Origin: Corynebacterium fournieri
GTDB taxonomy: Bacteria > Actinomycetota > Actinomycetes > Mycobacteriales > Mycobacteriaceae
Direction of reading: 5' to 3'
NCBI RefSeq assembly: GCF_030408775.1
Contig: NZ_CP047210.1
Location: 1,798,001 to 1,862,000 of the forward strand
Length of the DNA: 64,000 nt
The position numbers and the translations under genes are program-made. Under the pieces are notes generated by a model that ran no database searches, was not told where the DNA came from, and saw nothing but the letters and a program-made list of their open reading frames with translations. The first letter of the stretch is position 1. Each line of letters starts with the position of its first letter. Positions 45,725 to 53,753 of this stretch are shown here, piece after piece.

Positions 45725-47707
45725 CTAGTTCGAATTAAATTTCGCCAGCATCTCGTTGTAGCGGCGCCATTCCTCGTCGTCCGTCTCCTCCGCGCGGCGG
45801 TCAGACGCGGCAGTTTCGGCCTTATCCTCGCGCCACCACCGCATGAACAGCTCGCCGAACACGATCACCAGCGGGAACGAACCGGACGCCCACGCGATGC
45901 CGCCGCCGTCCTTCTGCACCGCCAGCAGGTCCGGATCCCACGGCAGCTCCAGAGAGCGGTAGAACTCCTCGCCCATCACTGAGCCGAGCTGCATGAGGTA
46001 GACGCCCATGAACAGGTGGAACGGCATGGACACCCACAGCCACAGCAGGCGCACCTTTGCGCCCGGGCGGCCCTCGATCTCATCCGGGCCGATGAGCTCC
46101 CAGAAATAGAGGTAGCCGGAGACCAAGAACACGGCGTTCATGATCACGTGGCCGGCGTGCTCCGAAATCATGAGCTCGTAGAACGGCTCGATGACGTACA
46201 TGGCGTAGAAGAACACCAAGAACTGGATGGTGGACACCGGCGAGAACGTCACCGCGCGCAGGAACTTCGAGCGCTGGAAGCTTTCCGCCCACAACCGCGG
46301 GTTGAACTCGCCGGCCGGGTACGCCTCGCGCACCAACGTCAGCGGCGCGCCGAGCACGAGAAACACCGGCACGCCCATGGACAGGATCATGTGCACCGTC
46401 ATGTGCGCCGAATAGGAGGCAGGCATGTGCATACCCATGCCTGAGCTCAGCGTGACGACGAGCGTTGCGCAGCCCGCGAGCCACCACAGAGTGCGCGTGA
46501 CCGGCCAGCCGTCCACCCGGCGGAGAAGGTGCAGGTAATAAGCGGCCAGGAGGATCGCGATGGCACTAAAGAGCAGTTCGGGACGCCAGGTGGTGAGCCA
46601 GTTGGTCCAGGTCAGCGGCTCGGTGAGGTTGTAGCCCATCTGGATCTGCATGCGGGTCAGGTTCGGATCCAGCGGCGGCGGGGGCGGCGTGCGGCCGAGC
46701 GTGACCGCCAGGCCGGAAATCGCCGCCATGATGAGCACCTCGCCCGCGGCCAGGCGGGTAAACGCCTTCGGCTGTCGTTCCAGCTGCGGGATGGTGCGCT
46801 CGCGGTGAATAAAGCCGATCGCGCCAAGCACGATGATCCCGACCGTTTTGATGATCAGCACCCAGCCGTAGCTGTACTGCGTGAGATCCTCCAGGCGCAC
46901 GCGCACCAGCGCGTTGACCACGCCGGAGACCGCCATGGCCAGGATGGCAAACAGCGCAATGCGGGAGTAGCGGCGGGTGGCGGCGGGGAGGGCGGGGCCT
47001 CGTCGTAAAGCATGTGCGACAAGCGCCATCAGCCCGCCAACCCAAAGCAGCATGGCCACGAGGTGCCAAATCAGCGAGTTGGTGCCGAAGTCATGCGCGC
47101 CGCCGGTGGCGGAGTGGCCGGTCAGGGCGATCGGCATAATCACCACCACCGAGCCCAAAAACAGCCACACCTGCGACCACCAGCTCGACACCGCGTAGCC
47201 GAACGCGGCGACGACAGCGGCGAACAGCGCGACAATCAGCCACACGCGCGCGTCCGCCACTTGGTCCAGCGCCTGCGACCACGCCGCCGCCTCGAACAGG
47301 ACGGTTTTGAGGGGCTGGCCGGAGACGTCGGAAAGCACCAGCGGAATCATGACCAACCCGATCAGCGCGATGCCCGCACTCGCATGGGCGCCGGTGCGCG
47401 AGGCGATGTGCCCGTCCACCGTCAAGTGCGCGCCGTTGAGGTCCTCTCCGTTCTGTCGCGGCGGAACAAGAAAGGCGGAAAGCAGAAACGAGCCGGTGGC
47501 CAACGCCATGAGCAGCCACGCCACACCCCGCAACGCCGGCAGCCCAAACGTCGTGGCCGGGCCCGGGTCAGGGATGCCCAGCTCCGCCAACGACCCGCCC
47601 GAAAACGACAACCCCACCGCGCCGGCAACTACCGCGGCGACGGCGAGCGCGGCCAGATACAACGGCCAAGCAGAGGTGACGGTGCGTGTGCGCGCAGGTG
47701 CAGTCAT
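45725..47707 (-). CDS. CopD-CtaG fusion, copper and cytochrome oxidase assembly protein
   Basis: A 660-residue membrane protein with about 15 helices. Residues 1-330 resemble CopD (copper transport; SLIWHLVAMLLWVGGLMALVAHAL). Residues 370-640 resemble CtaG/caa3 assembly proteins (MGMHMPASYSAHMTVHMILS, FYELMISEHAGHVIMNAVF and PFHLFMGVYLM with clustered His/Met). This fusion is common in actinobacteria and is thought to deliver copper to cytochrome oxidase. ATG 47707 is preferred; the frame runs open upstream through the tRNA and the IS element, which is not biological. Confidence 0.88.
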   Translation of the reverse strand: MTAPARTRTVTSAWPLYLAALAVAAVVAGAVGLSFSGGSLAELGIPDPGPATTFGLPALRGVAWLLMALATGSFLLSAFLVPPRQNGEDLNGAHLTVDGHIASRTGAHASAGIALIGLVMIPLVLSDVSGQPLKTVLFEAAAWSQALDQVADARVWLIVALFAAVVAAFGYAVSSWWSQVWLFLGSVVVIMPIALTGHSATGGAHDFGTNSLIWHLVAMLLWVGGLMALVAHALRRGPALPAATRRYSRIALFAILAMAVSGVVNALVRVRLEDLTQYSYGWVLIIKTVGIIVLGAIGFIHRERTIPQLERQPKAFTRLAAGEVLIMAAISGLAVTLGRTPPPPPLDPNLTRMQIQMGYNLTEPLTWTNWLTTWRPELLFSAIAILLAAYYLHLLRRVDGWPVTRTLWWLAGCATLVVTLSSGMGMHMPASYSAHMTVHMILSMGVPVFLVLGAPLTLVREAYPAGEFNPRLWAESFQRSKFLRAVTFSPVSTIQFLVFFYAMYVIEPFYELMISEHAGHVIMNAVFLVSGYLYFWELIGPDEIEGRPGAKVRLLWLWVSMPFHLFMGVYLMQLGSVMGEEFYRSLELPWDPDLLAVQKDGGGIAWASGSFPLVIVFGELFMRWWREDKAETAASDRRAEETDDEEWRRYNEMLAKFNSN

Positions 47708-47761
47708 GCCGCTTACCCTACTTTCGCGCTGCGCGAGGCCATAACTACAATCGCTGACACT

Positions 47762-47835
47762 GCCTCCATAGCTCAGTGGATTAGAGCATCCGGTTTCTAC
47801 CCGGCTGGTCGCGGGTTCGAATCCTGCTGGGGGCG
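47762..47835 (+). tRNA. tRNA-Arg(TCT)
   Basis: The acceptor GCCTCCA pairs with TGGGGGC. The anticodon loop TTTCTAC carries TCT, and the T-arm is CGCGGGTTCGAATCCTGC. CCA is not encoded. A TACAAT hexamer at 47746-47751 is the likely -10. The last 12 nt of the tRNA plus 4 nt beyond are the left copy of the 16-bp duplication made by the adjacent IS, so the tRNA is intact. Confidence 0.95.
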
Positions 47836-47839
47836 CTCT

Positions 47840-49271
47840 TGTCATGAGTCGCGTCATGCTTGACGCATGAGTCGCGACATGCTGGACGGACCGGCATCCC
47901 AGTTGTTTTTGTTCTGGGGTGCCGGTTTTGTTCATTTGGGGTGCAGTGGTGGGTCGCCGTGTTTCCAGTAGGCCTTTTGGTAGTCGCAGGCGGTGTCGAT
48001 GTAGTGCTCTGTGATGACTTCTCCGGTTTCGACCAGTGATGTGATGATGTGGTTGTCGGTGATGACCATGAGGATTTTCTTGTGTTTGTAGGCGCGTCCG
48101 ATGCCGAGGTGGAAGAGTTTGCCGGCGTAGCGCACGGAGACTTTGCCGTTTTTGTCGACTGTGTCGTTTCGGGTGCGCCATTCTTCTTTGGGGTTGTCGT
48201 TGGGTGTGGCTTTGACTCCGGTGGTGTATGCCTGCTGCGGGGTGCGTCTGCCTAGGGCGCGGTGGGGTCGGGTGCAGTTGTAGTATTGGCGAAACTCGTT
48301 GAGGAGTTGTTGCAGCTCATCGATGGTTTGTGCTGGGGGTCGGGCGGTGATCCATTTTTTGATGGTTTGGTGGAATCGCTCAATTTTTCCTTGGGTTTGG
48401 GGGTGGCCTGGCCGGCCGTTTTTCTGTTGGATTTTGTGTGCGACGAGCACTTTTTCGAATGCGTTTCGCCCGCCTTTGCGCCCGGCTAGGCGGGCGGTGA
48501 ACACCAGTCCGTTGTCCGTCAGCGTGGATGCTGGCGGGCCGTATGCGCCGATCAGGCGGGTGAGTTCGGCGGCGACGGCGGGGCCTGTAAATGCGGCGGC
48601 CGCGGTGATTGACAACAGGTATCGCGAGTGGTCGTCGAGGAAGTCGAGGACTTCTACCCGCGTGTTATCAGCGAGGAAGAGGTGGGTGATGTCGGCTTGC
48701 CAGCATTCGTTGGGCATCGCGGCTTCGAAGCGGATGTAGGAGCTTTTCGGCTTCTTTTGCGGCTGCGGGGTGATCAAGCCCTCGTTGGTGAGGATGCGGC
48801 GGATCGTTGAGGTTGAGGGGGCGCGTTTGCCGGCCTGTTCGAGGTGGTAGGCAATGGTTTCGGGCCCGGCGTCGAGTCCGTGTCGGGTGAGTTGTTTGCG
48901 GATGCTGATGATGTCGTTGCGTAGTGCTTCCGGGACGGCGTGCGGGTGGGTGTGCGGGGCGCGTGATTTCGGTGCGATTGCCTCGGCGCCGCCGGCGTCG
49001 TAGGCGTTGAGGATTTGGTGGACGCGTTGGCGCGAGATGCCGAATCGTTTGGCGACGTTGGTGGGTGTGCCGCCTTGGCCTCTGACGGCTCTGACGATGG
49101 CGATGTTGCGGTTAGGACTGTTCATAGTGTCAAACATGTCCCGACTCACCAGTCAAACGTCACCGACACGACTGAGGTAACCCTAAGTGTCAACTATGAC
49201 GCGACTGACCTGTCAAGGATCACAACGCCTTCCGCAGGCACACCCCGTCAAATATGTCGTGACTTCAGACA
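47840..49271 (-). mobile_element. IS481-family insertion sequence, copy 1 (in tRNA-Arg 3' end)
   Basis: A 1432-bp element bounded by TGT and ACA. The terminal inverted repeats begin TGTCATGAGTCGCGTCATG (left) and TGTCTGAAGTCACGACATA (right, reversed), with about 19 of 26 matches. A 16-bp target duplication, CTGCTGGGGGCGCTCT, lies at 47824-47839 and 49272-49287. The left duplication includes the last 12 nt of tRNA-Arg. It carries one transposase gene on the minus strand. Copy 2 at 53754-55185 appears identical at an offset of 5914 bp, so at least one move is recent. Confidence 0.95.
47932..49149 (-). CDS. IS481-family transposase (copy 1)
   Basis: A 405-residue DDE transposase. The N-terminal helix-turn-helix is TNVAKRFGISRQRVHQIL (residues 30-48). 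The catalytic triad is D153 (CWQADITHLF), D212 (TLTDNGLVF) and E257 (GKIERFHQTIKKW). The D-E spacing of 44 exceeds the usual 34-35 because of an insertion around RLAGRKGGRNAFEKV. Translation may start at GTG 49149 or ATG 49137 or 49125; the start lies within a subterminal repeat of the element, so the transposase could repress itself. The gene is antisense to the tRNA. Confidence 0.93.
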   Translation of the reverse strand: MSRDMFDTMNSPNRNIAIVRAVRGQGGTPTNVAKRFGISRQRVHQILNAYDAGGAEAIAPKSRAPHTHPHAVPEALRNDIISIRKQLTRHGLDAGPETIAYHLEQAGKRAPSTSTIRRILTNEGLITPQPQKKPKSSYIRFEAAMPNECWQADITHLFLADNTRVEVLDFLDDHSRYLLSITAAAAFTGPAVAAELTRLIGAYGPPASTLTDNGLVFTARLAGRKGGRNAFEKVLVAHKIQQKNGRPGHPQTQGKIERFHQTIKKWITARPPAQTIDELQQLLNEFRQYYNCTRPHRALGRRTPQQAYTTGVKATPNDNPKEEWRTRNDTVDKNGKVSVRYAGKLFHLGIGRAYKHKKILMVITDNHIITSLVETGEVITEHYIDTACDYQKAYWKHGDPPLHPK

Positions 49272-49287
49272 CTGCTGGGGGCGCTCT
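49272..49287. repeat. 16-bp target duplication and tRNA-Arg 3'-end duplicate
   Basis: This is an exact copy of 47824-47839. A third copy of its first 15 bases lies at 49721-49735. Together the three mark two separate insertions at the same tRNA-Arg 3' site. Confidence 0.95.
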
Positions 49288-49720
49288 GTGAAGTCTCGAG
49301 ACATCGTTCCTACGGTGTCTCGAGATTTTTTGTTTCTGGCGTGCCCCGGGGTGGGGTGTCTGGTGGTGTTTTGAGGGTTTGTGGGTGCTTGATTCCTGCT
49401 GGATTTGGCGGACCGTCGTGTGCCCCAGACGCTTTGGGATTACCTCCAAGGTGGGTTGATGCGGCATGAGCCCGTTGTGGAGCTGCATTGTGGCTTCAGG
49501 GAAGCACAGGCAGGAGCCTTTGCTTATCGACGAGCGTTCCGTCGCCGCTCAGAGCCGGTGCGTACGAGGAGCGGAACGATGTCTCACGACATGGCTTTTT
49601 GCCGTCGTGGGGCACTTCCGGCGCATTGCTTGCCCACCGGAACGATGTGGTGAGACATCCCCGCAGGACAAACCGGAACGATCTCATGAGACATGCGGAA
49701 CGATGTCACCGAACCAGACA
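49287..49720. mobile_element. Internally deleted remnant of a related IS at the same tRNA-Arg site
   Basis: The 434-bp segment starts TGTGAAGTCTCGAGACATCG and ends, reversed, TGTCTGGTTCGGTGACATCG, so it has TGT...ACA ends and shared GACATCGTTCC. It is flanked by CTGCTGGGGGCGCTC at 49272-49286 and 49721-49735. GGAACGAT followed by a CACGACAT or GAGACAT half recurs near 49571, 49639 and 49676, like subterminal transposase sites. No intact transposase frame remains. The intact copy later inserted at its left duplication. No other gene is seen between 49288 and 49934. Confidence 0.75.
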
Positions 49721-49753
49721 CTGCTGGGGGCGCTCATTTTTGCCTGTTCACCA

Positions 49754-49788
49754 CCGGCTCTCCGATATTTCGCGGAGGGCCGGTTTTT
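49754..49788 (+). terminator. Probable original tRNA-Arg terminator
   Basis: CCGGCTCTCCG and CGGAGGGCCGG form an 11-bp stem (one G-T pair) with an 8-nt loop, followed by TTTTTGTTT. It lies 19 bp beyond the third copy of the tRNA 3' end, where a terminator for the uninterrupted tRNA would be. It is now 1.9 kb from the tRNA. Confidence 0.8.
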
Positions 49789-49859
49789 GTTTGGCGGGTG
49801 CTTTCGGGGGCGGCCGGTTGCACGCCGCCGCGCCGTTTCCGTGAATGTTTTATGAGACT

Positions 49860-49880
49860 CGTATCCCACTATGCGATACG
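49860..49880. promoter_or_regulatory. Inverted repeat in the promoter region of the MHS transporter
   Basis: CGTATC and GATACG are 6-bp inverted repeats with a 9-bp spacer containing CACTATG. They lie 55 bp before the transporter start, in an AT-richer stretch, and could be a promoter-overlapping operator. Confidence 0.4.
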
Positions 49881-49934
49881 CTCGGCCCATAACGCGGGAC
49901 ACTGTCCCCATACGACGGAATGAAAGGACGGGCT

Positions 49935-51312
49935 ATGACCACAAGTGTCAAACACCACCCCACTGCCTCACCGGCGGCCACGCCCCGGGAGACCACCCCC
50001 GAGGAACGCCGTCGCGTCCGCGTCGCGTCCACCATCGGCATGACCATCGAGTTCTACGACTTCTACGCCTACGCCACCGCGGCGGTGGCAGTGTTTCCGT
50101 TCCTTTTCTTCCCCAAATCCGAGTCCAGCACGGTTTCGCTGCTGTCGTCGTTCGCCACGTTCGGCCTAGCGTTTATCGCCCGCCCGCTCGGCTCAGTGCT
50201 GTTCGGCCACTTCGGCGACAAAAATCGGCCGCAAGGCCACCCTGGTGGGCGCCCTGCTGACCATGGGCATCGCCACCTTCGTCATCGGCCTGCTGCCCAC
50301 CTACGCCCAGGCCGGCATCTGGGCACCGGCACTGCTGGCCCTGATGCGCTTCTGCCAGGGCCTGGGCCTGGGCGGCGAGTGGTCTGGTGCCGCCCTGCTG
50401 TCCACCGAAACCGCGGCGAAGGGCCGCCGCGCGTGGGCCGGCATGTGGCCGCAGCTCGGCGCGCCCTTCGGCTTCTTGCTGACCAACGGGCTGTTCCTCA
50501 TCCTGGTCACGGTGCTGGGTCACACCTCCGGCGACTTCGAGGGAGCGTTCATGCGCTGGGGCTGGCGCATCCCGTTCTTGCTGTCCATCGTCATGGTGAT
50601 CATCGGACTGTGGGTGCGCCTGCAGGTGGAAGAAACCCCGGTGTTCCAGCAGGTTGAGCAAACCGCCCAGAAGGCCGCCTCCCCGCTGGCCGAGGTGTTC
50701 AAGACCGCCTGGAAACCGCTGATCCAGGGCACGTTCATCATGGTCGGCTGCTACACACTGTTCTACATCGTGACCACGTGGTTCCTCTCCTACGGCATCG
50801 GCTCCGCCGAAGAGGGCGTGGGCCTGGGCATCGCATACCCGACCTTTTTGAAGCTGCAGCTGGTGTGCATCTTCGGATTCATGCTGGGCATCCCCGTCTC
50901 CGCGCACCTGGCCGACACCTACGGCCGCCGGTCGACGCTGGGGCTGACCTCCGTGGCCATCATCGCCTACGGACTGAGCTTCAAGTGGCTGCTCAACCCC
51001 GAGACGTTCACCATGGTCTCGCTCGGCATCTTCCTGTTCATCGGCATGGTGTTGATGGGCTTCATCTTTGGGCCGATGTCCGCGATCTTGCCGGAGCTGT
51101 TCCCCTCCAACGTGCGCTACACCGGCTCCGGAATCGCCTACAACGTCTCTTCCATCCTGGGTGCGGCGATCGCCCCGTTCATCGCCACCGCACTGAACGC
51201 AAATCACGGGCCGCAGGCGGTGGGCATCTACCTCGTCGTCGTCACCGTCATCTCGTTGGTGGCCATCCTGTCCGCGCCGGAGACCAAGCACCAGGAGATG
51301 CACGAGATCTAG
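49935..51312 (+). pseudogene. MHS-family (major facilitator) transporter, frameshifted
   Basis: A metabolite:H+ symporter gene broken by one extra base. The first frame gives MTTSVKHHPTASP through FEFYDFYAYATA-type helix 1 and FIARPLGSVLFGHFGDK. At an A5 run (50220-50224) the frame is lost; skipping one A restores the conserved GDKIGRKATLVGAL loop. It continues without stops for about 355 residues (LGLGGEWSGAALLSTE, LPELFPSNVRYTGSGIAYN). The full protein would be about 458 residues. GAAAGGACGG precedes ATG 49935. It may be a real mutation, a slippery tract or a sequencing error. Confidence 0.85.
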
Positions 51313-51429
51313 GCCGCCCTGCGCGCACGATCTGACATAAGCCGACAACAATATCCCCCCTACCAGCAGGTTTGAAACTGGACGGCCGTCCCAAATGTCA
51401 GATCGTGCGCATCCGTTGCTTTCCACACC

Positions 51430-51448
51430 GGAAAGTGTCATACTTTCC
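51430..51448. promoter_or_regulatory. Palindromic operator over the promoter of the membrane protein/regulator pair
   Basis: GGAAAGT-GTCAT-ACTTTCC is a perfect 7-bp inverted repeat with a 5-bp spacer. A CATACT -10-like hexamer (51439-51444) overlaps it, and ATG 51452 follows closely, so the message is probably leaderless and the palindrome would block transcription when bound. Confidence 0.75.
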
Positions 51449-51451
51449 CAC

Positions 51452-51871
51452 ATGGAAAACATCTCGAAAGAAGAGGCCCGCGCCGCCCTCGAGCAGGTGG
51501 ACGGCATCGAACACGCCACACAACGCAAACCGACCCCATTGTGGGTTTACGTAATCCTCGGGGCCAGCTTCGGCATCACCATCGCCGGGACAATCATGGA
51601 CTGGACGTATGTGTGGGCGCTGTTCGCGGCATCTTTCCTCGTCTCCATCGGCCTCGTTGCGTGGCAGCACAACCGCGACGTGCGCCCGAGCATGAAGCAG
51701 CCCATCCAGGAGGAGCCAAAAGTGAACTGGTTCGCAGCCCTGGCGCCCGCACTCCTCCTGCCGCTGACCTGGTTCATCCCGGAGGGCAGTGCAGTCGGCG
51801 CGATCATCGCCGGCACCATCTCCACCGTAGTCATCACGGCCGTCATGTACTACGAGGAGAAGCGCCGATGA
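51452..51871 (+). CDS. Small membrane protein paired with a winged-helix regulator
   Basis: A 139-residue protein with a cytosolic N-terminus (MENISKEEARAALEQVDGIE) and four probable helices in two pairs (about residues 30-50, 53-70, 90-105 and 110-130). No family was recognised. Its stop overlaps the downstream regulator start (ATGA), an arrangement typical of a regulator with its controlled or sensing membrane partner. Confidence 0.75.
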   Translation: MENISKEEARAALEQVDGIEHATQRKPTPLWVYVILGASFGITIAGTIMDWTYVWALFAASFLVSIGLVAWQHNRDVRPSMKQPIQEEPKVNWFAALAPALLLPLTWFIPEGSAVGAIIAGTISTVVITAVMYYEEKRR

Positions 51872-52182
51872 GCGGCATCGACCCTGTCATTCACCCTCTG
51901 GCGCGGCTGAAGATTTGTGCGACGCTCTACAGCGCGGGAGCCGTGGAGAAACAAACGTCCCGGCACGAAATGCGCTTCAGCTCCCTGAAAGACAAGGTGG
52001 ACCTGTCGGATTCGGCGCTGTCGAAGCAGCTGGCCACCTTGGAGGAGCACGGCTACGTCACGCGCTTTCGCGAGTACGGCTCGAGCCGAGCGAAGGACAC
52101 GGTGTGGGTCACGCTCACGGCAGACGGGGCGCGGGCCTTCGAAAACCACACGGCGGCGCTGCGCGAGATTGCGGGCGGGTAG
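51868..52182 (+). CDS. Winged-helix transcriptional regulator (HTH_34/MarR-like)
   Basis: A 104-residue one-domain regulator. MRFSSLKDKVDLSDSALSKQ and LATLEEHGYVTRFREYG form the helix-turn-helix and wing, with a Thr-rich C-terminal helix region (VWVTLTADGARAFENH). It is coupled to the small membrane protein and probably acts on the palindrome at 51430-51448. The ligand is unknown. Confidence 0.85.
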   Translation: MSGIDPVIHPLARLKICATLYSAGAVEKQTSRHEMRFSSLKDKVDLSDSALSKQLATLEEHGYVTRFREYGSSRAKDTVWVTLTADGARAFENHTAALREIAGG

Positions 52183-52192
52183 ATTCGTGCCC

Positions 52193-52999
52193 ATGAGTTT
52201 TCCCTCCCCCGCACCCGACCGTTTCGCGCTGATCACCGGCGCAAGCCAAGGCATCGGCGAGGCTGTCGCCCGCCAGCTCGCGGCCGAAGGCCACAATTTG
52301 ATCATCGTCGCTCGCCGTGAGGAGGTGCTGCAAAAGCTTGGCGACGAGCTCTCGCACACCCACGGCATCGATGTGGAAATCTTCGCCGGGGATCTGTCCA
52401 AGCAGCGCGACGTCGACGCGCTGCTTCAGCACATTGCGCAGCGCACGATCCACATCTGCGTCAACTCCGCCGGCATCGCCAGCTTCGGCCCGTTCATGCG
52501 CCAGGACTGGGACTACGAGACGAACCAGTTCAACCTGAACGCCACCGCGGTGTTCCGCATTACCAAGGCCGTGCTGGACCAGATGGTCCCGCGCGGTGAA
52601 GGTGCCCTGTGCAACGTCGGCTCCGCGGCCGGCAACCTGCCGATCCCGAACAACGCCACCTACGTGTTCACCAAAGCCGGCGTGAACATGTTCACCGAGG
52701 CACTGCACTACGAGCTGAAGGACTCCGGCGTGCACGTCACGCTGCTCGCCCCGGGGCCAGTGCGCGAGGCCTACATCCCGGAAGAAGAGCAGTCCATCGT
52801 GGACAAGGTCGTGCCGGACTTTTTGTGGACCACCTACGAGTCCTGCGCCGCCGACACCATCGCCGCCATGCGCAAGAACCGCCGCCGCATCGTGCCGGGT
52901 CCGCTTTCGAAGGCCATGGATGTGGTCTCCAACTACGCGCCGCGCGGCGTGTTGCCGCCGATTATGGGCAAGTTCTACGCCCAGATGGGAGAGGAATAG
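52193..52999 (+). CDS. cmrA: Mycolate reductase CmrA (short-chain dehydrogenase)
   Basis: A 268-residue SDR. It has the Rossmann motif ALITGASQGIGEAVARQLA, NSAGIASFG, the catalytic serine in GSAAGNLPIPNNATY and the YVFTKAGVN YxxxK motif. The family and position beside orn match C. glutamicum CmrA and mycobacterial Rv2509, which reduce the beta-keto group in the last step of mycolate synthesis. TAGATT ends 5 bp before ATG 52193, suggesting leaderless translation. orn starts directly after the stop. Confidence 0.85.
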   Translation: MSFPSPAPDRFALITGASQGIGEAVARQLAAEGHNLIIVARREEVLQKLGDELSHTHGIDVEIFAGDLSKQRDVDALLQHIAQRTIHICVNSAGIASFGPFMRQDWDYETNQFNLNATAVFRITKAVLDQMVPRGEGALCNVGSAAGNLPIPNNATYVFTKAGVNMFTEALHYELKDSGVHVTLLAPGPVREAYIPEEEQSIVDKVVPDFLWTTYESCAADTIAAMRKNRRRIVPGPLSKAMDVVSNYAPRGVLPPIMGKFYAQMGEE

Positions 53000-53629
53000 A
53001 TGGACATCGCCGCCAAAGACAACCGCATCGTCTGGGTCGACCTGGAGATGACGGGGCTCGATCCCGCCCGCCACGTCATCGTTGAGGTTGCAGCGCTGGT
53101 CACGGACGCGGAGCTGAACATCATCGACGAGGGCGTGGACCTGGTCGTGCACGCCACCGACGCTGAGCTCGCGGAGATGGACGACTTTGTCACCCAGATG
53201 CACTCCGAAAACGGTCTGTTGGACGACATCAAGGCGTCCGCCGTCAGTATCGAGCAGGCGGAGGATGCGGTGCTCGAGCTCGTCGAAAAGCACTGCGACC
53301 CCGCACACCCCGCCCCGCTGGCCGGCAACTCCATCGCCACCGACCGCACGTTCATCCGCGCGCAGATGCCGCGCCTCGACGCAGCGCTGCACTACCGCAT
53401 GATCGACGTCTCCACGGTCAAGGAGCTGTCGCGCCGCTGGTTCCCGCAGGCGTACTACAACCAGCCGCAAAAAGGGATGGCGCACCGCGCTTTGGCCGAC
53501 ATTGTGGAGTCCATCCGCGAGCTGGATTACTACCGCCGCGCCGTGTTCGTCCCCTCCCCCGGCCCGGATGCGCAGGCGGCAGGTGACGCCGCCCACGGCG
53601 CAACCGACGCCTACCAGCCGTTTTTGTGA
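53000..53629 (+). CDS. orn: Oligoribonuclease
   Basis: A 209-residue DEDDh exonuclease that degrades 2-5-nt RNAs, including the pGpG product of c-di-GMP turnover. Active-site motifs are [26 protein letters not shown] and the late [14 protein letters not shown] with the catalytic His-Asp. It immediately follows cmrA (no gap). Confidence 0.95.
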   Translation: MDIAAKDNRIVWVDLEMTGLDPARHVIVEVAALVTDAELNIIDEGVDLVVHATDAELAEMDDFVTQMHSENGLLDDIKASAVSIEQAEDAVLELVEKHCDPAHPAPLAGNSIATDRTFIRAQMPRLDAALHYRMIDVSTVKELSRRWFPQAYYNQPQKGMAHRALADIVESIRELDYYRRAVFVPSPGPDAQAAGDAAHGATDAYQPFL

Positions 53630-53675
53630 AAGCACGGTGAGGGGCTAAGGTATATCCCGCTGCAAAAACAGCGAT

Positions 53676-53749
53676 GGTGGCTGTAGTTCAGCTGGTAGAG
53701 CACCAGGTTGTGATCCTGGGTGTCGCGGGTTCGAGTCCCGTCAGCCACC
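53676..53749 (+). tRNA. tRNA-His(GTG)
   Basis: The encoded G-1 (53676) precedes the acceptor GTGGCTG, which pairs with CAGCCAC; the discriminator is C. The anticodon loop TTGTGAT carries GTG, and the T-arm is CGCGGGTTCGAGTCCCGT. CCA is not encoded. TATATC at 53651-53656 is the likely -10. The 3' 12 nt belong to the left copy of the 16-bp duplication of IS copy 2. Confidence 0.95.
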
Positions 53750-53753
53750 CCGA

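Noticed and set aside
45725-48181. Upstream extension of the CopD-CtaG frame through tRNA-Arg into the IS
   Set aside because: The added residues come from the tRNA and transposase end; the family start at 47707 is clear.
49213-49911. Small open frames on both strands within the degenerate IS region
   Set aside because: They are short, contain no transposase motifs that could be recognised and lie in remnant mobile DNA.
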